The translations under genes were made by a program, and so were the position numbers. The notes under the pieces are model-generated. The model saw only the letters and a program-made list of their open reading frames with translations. It had not been told where the DNA came from and made no database searches. Of a stretch of 64,000 nt of DNA, positions 54,152 through 64,000 are shown in pieces (position 1 is the stretch's first letter; each line of letters starts with the position of its first letter). Source of the stretch: Pictodentalium vernedei (taxonomy: Eukaryota > Mollusca > Scaphopoda > Dentaliida > Dentaliidae); assembly GCA_031216915.1 (NCBI GenBank), contig CM062296.1, positions 453,592,287 to 453,656,286 on the forward strand, written 5' to 3'.

Positions 54152-54464
54152 CCCTTTACCAAACGAATCGCACGCATCCGTCCGCGAAATTTGCAAATTC
54201 AGCAGTTGAAAGAAGGAAATTCTTAAAAATATCTCAACAAAACCATAGCATGTGACCCCCTTATTGGAACGAGTTCATCGAGCTCGACCCAATGAGAGGT
54301 CACATGAGATGGTTTTGTTGAATTTGTTTTTTAATTTTAAAAAATAGTAATTAAAACAATAAATTTTTATATCGTCTGCGTTGGGTAAAGCTTTCACGGA
54401 GACTGATTCAATCGGAACGAGGCTACGAAGTGTACCCGAAAGAGGGTAAGCTGTCGGTAAAGGG
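54152..54464 (+). mobile_element. TTAA MITE family B with extended right end
   Basis: Left TTAA 54148-54151, right TTAC 54465-54468. A usual B right end GCGTTGGGTAAAG is reached at 54390, followed by about 60 bp and a second ...CGGTAAAGGG end at 54455-54464. The core is decayed (GGAACGAGTTCATCG). Confidence 0.7.
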
Positions 54465-54468
54465 TTAC

Positions 54469-55190
54469 TACTATTAAAGCAAGGAGTTGTCTACAGTGAT
54501 AGTTTTTGAAACCCCAATCATAACCCTAAACCTTTGTAATGCCTGGCTCTTGATAAGTCGTGAATACATATTATGTTTTTCAGGTCAAAGGTTAAACCTC
54601 TATCAAACGTAAACAACGTGGCTGGTTTAGTAAAACAGAGAAGACAGAAAAGAAACACAACACGTTTCTCCTATATGTTTCCACCATGTTCTATGGCGTA
54701 ATCTGTATGATGTGAGCTCTTTATTTCCGGGCCTGGAAAGGTGTGCCAAGTTTCAAAGGGGACGATTCCAACTGATATATATTGCATAGTGTTAGTGTAT
54801 AAATATCGGGTTGGAACCTGGAGTCACCATTCACTGATTTCATCTCGAGCAACTTCTGGAGAGGGATCGGCTCTGTGATTGGAAACACTTTGCGAACCCA
54901 CGAGATAGTGAGTGCGACAGAATATGAGCACTGGGGCTTGTGACGCGACATTGTAATCAGATAGCCACCGAGGCCCATAGAAATTAGCCGAAACAGCTAC
55001 GGCTGCGGACATGCTGATTGTTTGTTTATCAAGAATTAACACTTTCATCAGCCTGGTTCATATCATGTGGGGCAGTTTTGCGGGTAAAGGAAGTCGAGTA
55101 CACCAAAGTGCACCATCAGCGTGAGGTATGTCCCAGTGCACAGCGCCACCGTGCCTCATAGGGGCAGTCGGAATCAATTATTAACCCACT
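54469..55190. other. No gene seen
   Basis: A short SINE-like fragment (minus) at about 55075-55170 (GCGGGTAAAGGAAGTCGAGT). Otherwise unrecognised. Confidence 0.4.
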
Positions 55191-55194
55191 GAGT

Positions 55195-55267
55195 ACCTTC
55201 CGGGTATTTTTCATTAAATCTTGTCATGGCTGCTTTCAAGCAGCCATGACTAGATTTGATGAAAAAT
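55195..55267. repeat. Hairpin after a TTAACCC end
   Basis: TTAACCCACTGAGTACC precedes arms TTTTTCATTAAATCTTGTCA and TGACTAGATTTGATGAAAAA around CATGGCTGCTTTCAAGCAGC. No matching right end was found, so this may be half a TTAA element. Confidence 0.5.
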
Positions 55268-56788
55268 TCATATAAATTTAACTCAAAAAATCAATGGCGA
55301 AAAATTCATTCAATTTACAGGCTGAAAATTTGATTAAATATGCCATACATACATATTGCCGTGGCAAGAGAAATTCTGTCCTCGCAAGAATATCTGCCAG
55401 CAGCATGTAAGGAATTAAGTGTCTTGCCCAACGACACGACGCAGATACTGCGGCTCAGCATTGAGTCCAGTATTCCTACCAGTGAGGGTTTATTGAGTGC
55501 TTTGCCAAAGTTGTTAAATATTTCAACCTGGATGAAAGATCCACGGGTGCACAAACAGACTGAAACACCTTGCGCTGCAACAACTCCAAGCAGTGTTGCC
55601 TCCCTTCGATATGCTCGATAGATCGGATTCATGCACAACCGCAGTCCGTAGTTCATTAGTCTATTCCCTTGATGCGTCCCGTTTCAGTTGAATCGTGTGA
55701 ATTTCTATCAACTGTCTGCACGTGCAGAAGGTTCGTCAACGATTATACAAACTGAGAAAGCCAATGCCGAAACACCGCAGTTTCATTGATGGACGGGTCT
55801 CAATTGTTTGAGAAACCTCAGTGATTGGGTTTACACAACCCTCTCATCAGGTATCACTGAACTAAATATATGAATTAGAAATACCCACCTTGAAATGTTG
55901 CACTCGGAAGTGATGCAGTCTCTAAAAATAAACAGCCTTGGGAAAATAAATTGTTTCAATAAACGTTTGAAGCATTATATTGACATCTTGCACTATTGAT
56001 GAAAATTCCAGATAAAAAGGGTGATTTGATGACTTTTGGACCTAAAAAATACAATTTACATTTGGTGTGTTTTTGTAGGGAAGTCCCTGAAAAATATGTG
56101 CACGTGGCCGGTACTTCGCTTGCTGTCAATTTTTCTCTCTTATTTGTTGCATGATCGCCTGTTTTGGGGTCAGAAAAAGTTGTCTGAAAGGCTATACTTG
56201 ACAAAGATATTTGAATGCCAAAATTAAAGTGATGCGATCATATTTTTTATTTTTTTTTTCCCTGAACGTTATAATGGTAGCCTATGGGAAAATATTTAGT
56301 TCTGTGATACCATTAGTTGGATGTGATGCAACTGATACAGTTATGATCACATTAAAAAGAAGTGTCATAATGTTAAGTACATCATGTTTGACTCTGATGA
56401 GCCGAAACACCGCATTTTCATTGGGTTTTTCCTGTTCATCCGGCACACTGAGATTAATCAACTGATCGAGCTGTGTTATAGTCTGTATCAAAACAACAGG
56501 TGTTTGCATCGTTTGCTCGATTGTTATTTTTCAAGTTGTCGGCTATCAATAATGATGAGTATTGATGTGAGATAATTTCATGAGTTTATTTTGTTTTTTA
56601 TTAATTTATTTGCATGAGCATTTACTTGTAAATATTGTGATAGTGTTTGCATCGCTTGTTAGATTCACTCTTTTTCTCCTTTTTCCCCACTGACAATCAT
56701 CTTATAACGCGCAAATAATAACCCACAGTAATGAAACAAACTATAGTGGGCATTGCTTTGATGTGGCGGATTATCACACTTTCATGGC
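55268..56788. other. No gene seen
   Basis: GTCTTGCCCAACGACACGAC at 55421 is a SINE body remnant (minus). ORFs of up to 113 residues have no domain. Confidence 0.4.
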
Positions 56789-57024
56789 CAGGGGACAATA
56801 CTATAAAACTATTACAGCTGTATTTTCAGAATTATATCTCCTATTTACTGAAATAACTAATTGAAACGAATCATCAGCATTTTCAAAGATGTGCCAATAT
56901 GTCACTTGGCGATTTGCCATATCTTTGTAATGATAATAATTCATTTCCGTCATTTATATTCACTTGTAGAAAATAAAATTCTGGAAAATACAATTGTAAA
57001 AGTTTTATAGGATTGGCCCCCTGG
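56789..57024. mobile_element. Foldback element family I, copy 2
   Basis: CCAGGGGACAATACTATAAA on the left, TTTTATAGGATTGGCCCCC on the right. Interior blocks AAGATGTGCCAATATGTCAC and TTGGCGATTTGCCATATCTT match the first copy. No target duplication seen. Confidence 0.7.
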
Positions 57025-57069
57025 TCTCTATTGTTTGAGAAATCTCAGGCTTCCCAAGATACTTACTCC

Positions 57070-57635
57070 ACACAAGCAGGATCAGCATTGATTGAAGGCA
57101 AGTGCTCCATCGACGTGCAGCACGCCTTAGTACACAACGCCATTGTGCCAATGCCGTATTAACCCATGGCAAGGCCCCCTAAGCTTTTAAGTGCTTCCGG
57201 CATTCCAATCTTTCGCCCCGCTACAGCTGACAGTCTGACCCTGGTACGGTAGGCACTATGCCGCTGTACATATTCTTTAAATAAGCATTAAAATAATGTA
57301 CTGTATATAAATATATATGGTATAATTATGAGAGTATATATATGGATAAATACATATATCGCTACGGTGCAGAGTGCAAGTACCTTTAACCATCGGGGCC
57401 CTCAGGCGTTAGTAACAGTGCCTCAGCAAAAAAAAAAAAAATCGCGGGCCCCCTGTCCTTGCGGGCCCCTAGGCTTCAGCCTAGTCAGCCTTATGAATAA
57501 TATGGCCCTGCACTGTGCCCCACGTGGGCAATAGGGTAAAGTGTATTGTCCAAGGACACAACTTGGTCGCCGCAGGTGGGATTCGACCTCTTGCAACCAG
57601 CACCTCTTCCTACTGAACCACTGCGCCCCCTTGCT
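57070..57635 (-). mobile_element. SINE type 1, split by ~330 bp of other DNA
   Basis: The body lies at 57070-57160 (GGATCAGCATTGATTGAAGG, CATCGACGTGCAGCACGCC). The head lies at 57505-57635, whose complement reads GGGCGCAGTGGTTCAGTAGG and GGTCGAATCCCACC. The DNA between holds TATA-rich repeats and a GGGGCCCTCAGGC / GCGGGCCCCTAGGC stretch around poly-A (57428). Confidence 0.6.
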
Positions 57636-58369
57636 CAGAGTTAAATACTGTCATAAAAATATTAATGATTCCCATCACTCACCACACTTTCTGGACAAAA
57701 ATTGTTCGCCTCATCAGCATGGCGACTTTTGTTTTCATCAGCTTCATTAATATATTTTAGTTTAGTTTAGTTTAAACAGTATTTATTTCCGTAGTATCCA
57801 AATACAAAAAGACAAGAAAATACAAGTATAGCTTACATAACAATAGATACAGGAGGAAATGGATTCAGCAACAAGCTTCAAGCTTATGCGAGACTGTTTC
57901 CATGATGCTATTTCATTAAGTTTACATTTAGGCAGCTTTGGCGTTTAGACACAAAGGACCCAAGGTGGGCGTAGAACAAAGCAGGTACATACACGCGCCC
58001 CCACATACACACGCACATTCACGTATGCACGCAAACAACCTGCGCCAGCACATGGGTCCCTATTTTATAACTGAACAGTATTAAGTATGATACTATGGAT
58101 GAAAACACTATTTGAATGGTGTGAGAAACATGGGGGTATGAATAGGTAGACTGTATTGTTGGTAGTGACAGTAAACCTTATAAGGACACCTACATGGGAA
58201 TCAGTGAAATGTGCAGAAATGGGCAGGCCAGTCAGGGATGGCCAGTTGGCTTTCATATTCCATGATAAATAACGAAGACTGGACTGGAGAAAGTTCTGGG
58301 GCATCAGGGAGCTCACATAACTTCGCTAACTCCTTGGTGGGGAAGGGAGGAAAGACGGTTGACATTTTT

Positions 58370-59557
58370 AAAAACTGATCGTGTTTATATAGCGACTTAA
58401 TGGAGTGCCCTGTACAGGATGAATTACATCTGAATTTGGAAACACTGACAAATTCAGTATTTCAACTAACCCCAAAATAATGTCATATATAGCACAGGAA
58501 GCAGCATTGATCGTACACGGGGTAATTACTGCCCCCGAGCCACATAGGACATGTTTATATGATATATACGTTTGCACGGTTCCTATAAGCCATTATCAGA
58601 CTTAAACCTTTTTGTCAATAGGATAAAACTATGGACCGTTTCAAAGACTCTTTTATAAACTGCTGGGGTGAAAAATTCACTTCCATATAAGAGGGCGTCA
58701 ACATTAATTTCGATACTTAGAGAGCCGATGGTTGCGTCTCGTACATTGCTGTGATGCGGACAAAACAATAAAAAGTGTTCGGTTGTTTCACGTACGCCAC
58801 ATCTGCAAAGGTATGTCTCGAATATTCATATACAAATGGTCATTCAAATTGCTACATACCAGACGAAGTCTGCAGTGTAAGATCTGGGCTAAGCGTGATT
58901 TGTGGCAAGCGTAAAATGTTGGTAAAATACGTTTGTCCTTGTTGAGGTATGATTGAAAATTTGTGGGATTTGGGTTGTTTCTCACTTCGGTTGGGGTCTC
59001 GTTCCAAAGGCTGGTTGTTGCGGGGAGGAAAGAGGTTTGGTGGCTGTGTGTGCGGCATCTAACATTGTTCAGGTTTGAGCTATTTCGAAGGTTGTAGTTT
59101 TGGGTTTCACCGAAAGTTGGGGGACCATCAGTGATATGTAGTGAGGTGTTAGTCTATGGTACATTTTAAAGTATTGCATCAGTTTGTGTTTTTTTCTTCT
59201 CAACTCCAAAGTTCCCCAGCCAGTTTCAATATACAAGGACTGCTTACTCGCACTTTTGGTACCTCCAGTCACAATTCGCGCCGTCTCGATTTGGATTTTT
59301 TCAAGCCCGCTTGCTTCTTCAGCAGAACAGTTGTCCCAGACCACATCCGCATATTCTAATGCTGGTCGGACGAAAGAGAAATATATTTTTTCTAAGACTC
59401 TCCTGTCGAGTCTGAACTTTAAATTCCTAATCAGACCTATTCGTTTCCATCCTTGGGTAGTTATTTCATTTATATGAGATGTCCAACTACCACGTTCGTT
59501 AATAGTCAGGCCCAGATGTTTATGTCTAGCGACATTGTTTATATTTTGAGAGAACAT
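58370..59557 (-). pseudogene. LINE ORF2: C-terminal region
   Basis: KHLGLTINERGSWTSHI and LEYADVVWDNCS, then YNLRNSSNLN, TSLWNETPTEVRNN and a final H-FLLFCPHHSN cysteine-histidine block are characteristic of the thumb and C-terminal part of jockey/CR1 ORF2 proteins. It is open from 59557 to 59069 and then broken. Confidence 0.82.
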
Positions 59558-59649
59558 GGTCAGAGGGGGTGGGTCTCCTGTAAAATCTTACTCGATATCA
59601 TCATTGATTCAGTTTTGTTGGGGTTAAAGTTGACAAGCCATTGACGAGA

Positions 59650-60488
59650 CTAGTCTTCAATTACTCTGATATCCTTGTTGATAATTTCAGCTGCCAAACG
59701 GGGGTCGTCAACAATGAGATACAGGGTTGTATCATCGGCAAAAAGTCTTATGTTACTATAAATACCATCAACTATGTCATTGATGTAGATTAAAAATAGA
59801 AGAGGGCCCAAAATAGAGTCTTGAGGAACGCCGGCAGTGACGTCCTTCCGAGATGACGCAGCTGAATTTAAACACACCTGCTGCTGTCTGTTTTCCAAGT
59901 AGCATTTGAACCAATCTAGTAGAGGCCCAGTAATACCTATGCGTTCAAGTTTAAACAATAGATCTTTGTGTCAGACTTTGTCAAATGCTTTGCTTACATC
60001 ACAGAAGACTACGCGGATTTCTTTACCTTCGTCGAGAACAGAACTAAATGCGTGATAAATTTCGGTTAACTGCAGAACGGTTGAACCAGAACTTGAGAAG
60101 GTAGAAATCCTGATTGGAGAGGAGTTAATAGGGAGTTACTTTGTAAAAATGAAATAACCCCTTTGAAAATACGCCGTTCAAATACTTTGCTTATGCAACT
60201 GAGCAGGGTTATTGGACGATAATTAGTTACTGACTGAGGATTCCCGGCCTTGGAGACTGGTGCAACGTTACCTCTCTTCCACTCATTGGAAAAAAACGAC
60301 TGATTGAGCATCATATTGAAGGCAATTGTTAAAGAAGGTGCTAAACTAGTAAAGCACATCTTTAATACTCTTGGGCTAATGTTATCTGGACCATATGCTT
60401 CCGAAATGTTAAGAGAGTCAAGTGCTATTTTCACCTCATCAGAGGTAAGAGTGATCTGACTTATTGTTGGTCGGTCTGGACTCAACAA
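59650..60488 (-). pseudogene. LINE ORF2: reverse transcriptase core, broken
   Basis: RT is needed for target-primed reverse transcription. Seen in order: ISEAYGPDNISPRVLK; NYRPITLLSCISKVFERRI; a frameshift near 60090; motif A as FCDVSKAFDKV-stop-H, where the usual Trp codon is TGA; AGVPQDSILGP, where the usual Gly of PQGS is Asp; and the catalytic LFADDTTLY. The pieces lie in two frames (60488-60066, then 59958-59650). Confidence 0.9.
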
Positions 60489-60593
60489 AGCTGTGGGAAC
60501 AGGGTGAACTTTATCGTCAATTGTTGAAATATTGCAGAAATAATCGTTTAGAATTGTCAGCTTTTTCTTTATCGGGTGAAATTACTTGATCAT

Positions 60594-61320
60594 TTACAAT
60601 GAAGTCGGAATGGACGACCGATTTTTAAAAAGGATAAGTTTCAATGTTTTCCACCACTCAGATGGACTCGTTGAGGGACAGTTTAAAACACGGTCAATTT
60701 TCTTGTTATAGTGTTGTTTCGATTTCCGTATTTCGCTAATAACTTCATTTCGTTTTTTCCTATATTTTTCCCATGAATGTGGAGAATTTTTGATTTTAGC
60801 TTTGCGGTGGATACGTTTTCTTTGGCGGATTAGACGCCTGAGGTTATTATGGAACCATTTTGGTTCTAGGGGTCTTTCAGTAATCATTTTGTTGGGTATA
60901 AATTTTGAGGATTTACTTATTATTATGTAAGAGAGTTCCCGTGCAACGGACGTAATGCTGAGGCCCGCGAACAGGTCTTGCCAAATTATATTGTCGTAGT
61001 CTCTGTTCAGTTCAGAGAAGTTAGCTTTATCGTAATACCAGACTCGGCGTTTATGTGATTTTGTATGTTTCTTTCGGAAGTCTATGGTGGCAATAACAGG
61101 GCAGTGGTATCTGACAAAATTTACAAGGAAGAGCTCACCTACAACAGTGGATAGAATTGGAAGGTCACTGTTTACGAGGAACAGATCTATGAGTGATGAC
61201 GAGTTCTCAGTATGATAGGTTGGCTCAGCGATCAACTATTTCAAATTGAACTGGGCAATAGGTCGGCGCATCGGGCCAGACGGGCCGTTCTCCTGGTTGT
61301 CGTTAAAGTCTCCAGTTAAA
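60594..61320 (-). pseudogene. LINE ORF2: endonuclease C-terminal part and linker
   Basis: An LLLTGDFND block (about 61310-61284) carries the AP-endonuclease GDFN motif. One in-frame stop follows, then a 213-residue open frame begins with THxxS..DLFLVNS-like sequence and a YHCPVIATIDF block at the position of the endonuclease SDH motif. Next comes a basic linker (RRLIRQRKRIHRKAK). The N-terminal endonuclease half is missing. Confidence 0.8.
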
Positions 61321-61339
61321 AGAAGTTAATATATTTTAA

Positions 61340-61567
61340 CCCTTTACCCAACGTAACGGTCAAAACCGGCCAGCGCTATTCTTAAAAATCGCCAATTAAT
61401 TTTCATTTTTTGTCTCAAAAATATAGATTATGACCCCCTCGTTGGAACGAGCTAGACTAGCTCGTTCCAACGAGGGGTCTTAACCTATGTTTTTGAGTCA
61501 AAAAATGAAAAAAAATAGTTGTTCAAGAATTCTTTTTACGAGTGTCGTCTGTTTTTCATGTTAGGTA
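61340..61567 (+). mobile_element. TTAA MITE family A, right terminus shortened
   Basis: TTAA 61336-61339 and 61568-61571. The left end is complete. The right end stops at TTAGGTA, lacking AAGGG, yet TTAA follows directly. The core GGAACGAGCTAGACTAGCTC is still palindromic. Confidence 0.85.
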
Positions 61568-61571
61568 TTAA

Positions 61572-62059
61572 AAACAAAACTGTCTCACTTTATTTCTTTG
61601 TGATGCAATAAATCAAATTTTCACATGGCCCTTGACATTGGTTTTGTCGAATTTGGACCTCACCACGATAAGTATGAGTGTCTTGGAAAAATATTCTTTA
61701 AAAGTGAATTAATTAAATATTTAAATTATTAAGAGCAAAACTGTATCTCTAGAGCGATGTTACTTTTGTGTACAAAGCAAATGAACTGGAATACATCACG
61801 AAATGGAATAAATACTCCATTTTTCCAGTGTTCAATTTTCTGCTTTTCCCATTTTGGTTCTGTTTATATTTCCCTTAATCTACACTGTTATTCCGCAGAA
61901 AGCATACTCTATGCTTTAATATTTGTACGATCAAATTACACATGACACTGCGCAGCTCCTGCAATTCGTTTCTTTTTTAAGAAACACGAATCTCTCAGAG
62001 CCACTCATACGGACAAAATCTAGAAATTCTATCTCGATTTTGCGACATGAGTGAACACG
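61572..62059. other. No gene seen
   Basis: No recognised feature. It does not continue the LINE endonuclease. Confidence 0.45.
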
Positions 62060-62190
62060 CACTCTCTAAAATGACGTCGGGTTAAAAATCATCCCAAATC
62101 AACTGGGTTGAGCGACTATGAACCAAACAGTTCATATTCACTCAACCCAGTTGATTTGGGTTGATTTTTAACCCAACTGATTTTAGCGTG
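62060..62190. mobile_element. Foldback element family L, copy 2
   Basis: GGGTTAAAAATCATCCCAAA, TCAACTGGGTTGAGCGACTA and their complements. Ends CACTCTCTAAAA and TTTTAGCGTG. The TA pair at the borders is not preserved here. Confidence 0.75.
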
Positions 62191-62964
62191 CAGAGTCCTA
62201 ATTCCTACATTGCAAAACGAACTCGTTGTCTATCTAACAAACAATTGGAGATCCAACACAGCCTTTCGTATATTGGCAATGGAGGTTGTATATGTCTACC
62301 TTTATCAATAATCAATTTGTGATTGCATATTCGTAAACGTGCAATGGCGGATACAGAGGGGGGGGGGGGGGGGGGGGCGGTGGGGCGGTCGCCCCCTCCC
62401 CCCCCTTAGCTCGTGTTTGTCTCGCATGTAGGGCGTAGCCAGGATTTTCATTTGGGGACAATACATGAATTGAAGTAAAAACATACAACATTTATTTCCT
62501 CCATCACCATTCGCTGTGAAAATCAAATATACCGTTGAAATTATGCAAAATATATCTACTGGTCGCCTTCATTTATAGCGTCACCGACACAGCATGATTT
62601 TGAGGTGTTACATGCCCCTAGCCTCAGGTACCACAAGGCTATGCCAATTATGGGTCAGGATCTTAATTGGCGTAGTCATGGGGTACCTACGCCCTGACTG
62701 TAAACAGTGTGTCCAAAACACAATATTATGGTAAACGGATCTGAAGAGCATATTTCAAATTTTCTAATTCTGTCTTGAACGTATGACAGAATTTGAAATT
62801 CTGAAACATGCTGTTTAAAAAGTGTTAATTAGCCGTTCAAAAATTTAAGAGGATTTCCACCCAGAAGCCACCAGAATGCCCCATTTGGTCGCTCATTTCC
62901 AAAAAATTTATGGGGGTGGAGAACCCCCCAGACCCCCCCCCCCCCCCCCCCACAAAAGCTCGTG
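62191..62964. other. No gene seen; long poly-G and poly-C
   Basis: Poly-G at 62360-62378 after GCAATGGCGGATACAGAG, a hAT-like left end without a found partner, and AGGGCGTAGCCAGG at 62429. Poly-C at 62933-62950. Confidence 0.45.
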
Positions 62965-63617
62965 CCTTCGGCAAATATTAAGCCAGGGACTCGAAATGAA
63001 CAAATTTGTCCCCTCCCCCCCCCCCCCCCCCCCCACTGCGATATCAAATATGAAAGGATTCTGACTGGCAGGAACCAAATTGGAACAAATTTAGATCTGA
63101 CCTCCCCAGAGATGTTGTACAGCAAATATTAAAGCATTCTAACTGGTGGGTTTGAAGAAAAAGATTTTAAAGAACTTTTGTCATGTTGCACTGAGTTAAT
63201 TTGAGCTCCCATAATGAAACCAAATATTCACCCATAGACTTGGCTTGAACAAACATGAATCTGACCCCCCTAGAGATGCTGTATGTCAAATATGAAAGGA
63301 TTCTGACTGGTGGATCTGAAGAAATAGATTTTTAAAGAAATTTCCTTATACTGCGCTAAGTTAAACTTTGGGCTTCAATAGATAGACCAAATATAAACCC
63401 AGAGACCCGATTCAAACAAACGTCAATCCAACCAACACCCCCCAAACTGGAATTTACATATGATAAGGAACACGAATATCAAATTTGGTTCAATTCGGCC
63501 CAGTTGTTTATGAGGAGAGGTTGATAATGTAAAGTTCATGCCGGACAGTTGAACGGATAGTCGACAGACAGAAAGTCATCACTTAAGCGCCCCCTGACTT
63601 ATATTCAGGTGAGCTGA
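62965..63617 (+). repeat. Dispersed repeat D, 3' portion
   Basis: CAAATATGAAAGGATTCTGA, GAGATGTTGTACAGCAAAT and CTGGTGGATCTGAAGAA units. Then AATTCGGCCCAGTTGTTTAT, GAGTAAAGTTCATGCCGGACA-like text and the end CCCTGACTTATATTCAGGTG. Poly-C at 63014-63034 lies inside. Confidence 0.78.
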
Positions 63618-64000
63618 AAATAAACAATATTCATCAAGCTTAATAATTATGGATGTTACTGGAACCGGCTAATGAGAGCTGGTTCCAATGACAGCCATAT
63701 TTGTACAAATTGTATTGCCAGTGTCACAATATTCAGGTCACATTAGTGTTGTATTGGCTAATTTGCTGCCTTAGGGTTAGGTAAAGGGTTAAACTGACTC
63801 AGTTCTTTTCACGTGAATCCCAGCAGCGGTGTTACGAGAATCTACATGGTTTCTCACTGGTTTTGTTGCACGGATCTCTACGTGAATCGATTCTCAGATT
63901 CTCGTCGAAATATAAACCCTGACTGAGGCAATATAATTCACGAATATCAATAGAAAGTGCAATTTTATCTCAACAAATTATGTCAAATATTCTTTTACCT
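63618..64000. other. No gene seen; MITE terminus
   Basis: A small palindrome GGAACCGGCTAATGAGAGCT/GGTTCC (63661-63687), then GTTAGGTAAAGGG ending at TTAA 63789-63792. This may be the right end of a highly decayed TTAA MITE. Confidence 0.4.

Larger units (their letters stand above)
57757..61325 (-). mobile_element. Non-LTR retrotransposon (LINE, jockey/CR1-type), 5' truncated
   Basis: Read on the minus strand, this holds the end of the endonuclease, the reverse transcriptase, a C-terminal region, a 3' UTR and a short tandem tail (CTAAA)n at 57757-57775. Tails of short tandem units are usual for CR1/L2-like elements. The 5' end stops beside the TTAA MITE at 61340. Frameshifts and stop codons make it inactive. 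Confidence 0.88.

Overview
This is animal nuclear DNA, AT-rich and made mostly of old transposable-element debris, with one convincing host protein-coding exon. The evidence is spliced-gene structure, tRNA- and 5S-derived SINEs with AATAAATA tails, a non-LTR retrotransposon, many short non-autonomous DNA transposons with foldback structure, long simple repeats and about twenty poly-G/poly-C runs. There are no bacterial-style operons. The element types and the single gene suggest a marine invertebrate. A non-vertebrate deuterostome (hemichordate, amphioxus or echinoderm) is my guess, but the species cannot be read from the sequence.

Host gene: 50819-51505 (minus) is the first coding exon of a rapsyn-like TPR protein. 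Rapsyn is the myristoylated scaffold that clusters nicotinic acetylcholine receptors. The exon covers the first 229 residues in one block and ends at a plausible splice donor. I could not find the later TPRs or the RING-H2 exon; if present they lie at lower coordinates or outside the window.

The dominant theme is TTAA-flanked palindromic MITEs. Families A and B (ends CCCTTTACC...GGTAAAGGG) have about twenty copies, sharing ends and a GGAACGAGCTCG core but differing in their arms. Family C (CCCTTTG ends) has three copies of exactly 231 bp. Two further TTAA-flanked foldbacks are at 3503 and 35288. TTAA duplication with CCC-starting ends points to piggyBac-type mobilisation, but no transposase gene is present. 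Copies include a full-length foldback (26812), two MITEs sharing one TTAA (49434-49437), a MITE whose centre carries two copies of nearby flanking DNA (36263), and a MITE interrupted by a SINE (10041).

Other elements: SINEs with three different promoter heads (two tRNA types, one 5S rRNA type) share one body. Four hAT-like non-autonomous elements have 8-bp target duplications (21846, 24095, 31834, 40168). A 5'-truncated, inactivated LINE lies at 57757-61325 (minus), and an older LINE tail at 4477-4686. There are a 335-bp tandem array inside terminal inverted repeats (11289-13081), a long dispersed repeat in two copies (41770 and 47312), and a third repeat family at 25344, 44336 and 62965.

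Layout: 1-10 kb MITEs, SINE and a local duplication; 10-17 kb SINE-in-MITE, tandem array and foldbacks; 17-25 kb SINEs, microsatellites and hAT elements; 25-37 kb repeat D, foldbacks, a degenerate minisatellite and MITEs; 37-50 kb hAT element, long repeats and MITEs; 50.8-51.5 kb rapsyn-like exon; 52-57 kb decayed SINEs; 57.7-61.3 kb LINE; 61.3-64 kb MITEs and repeat D.
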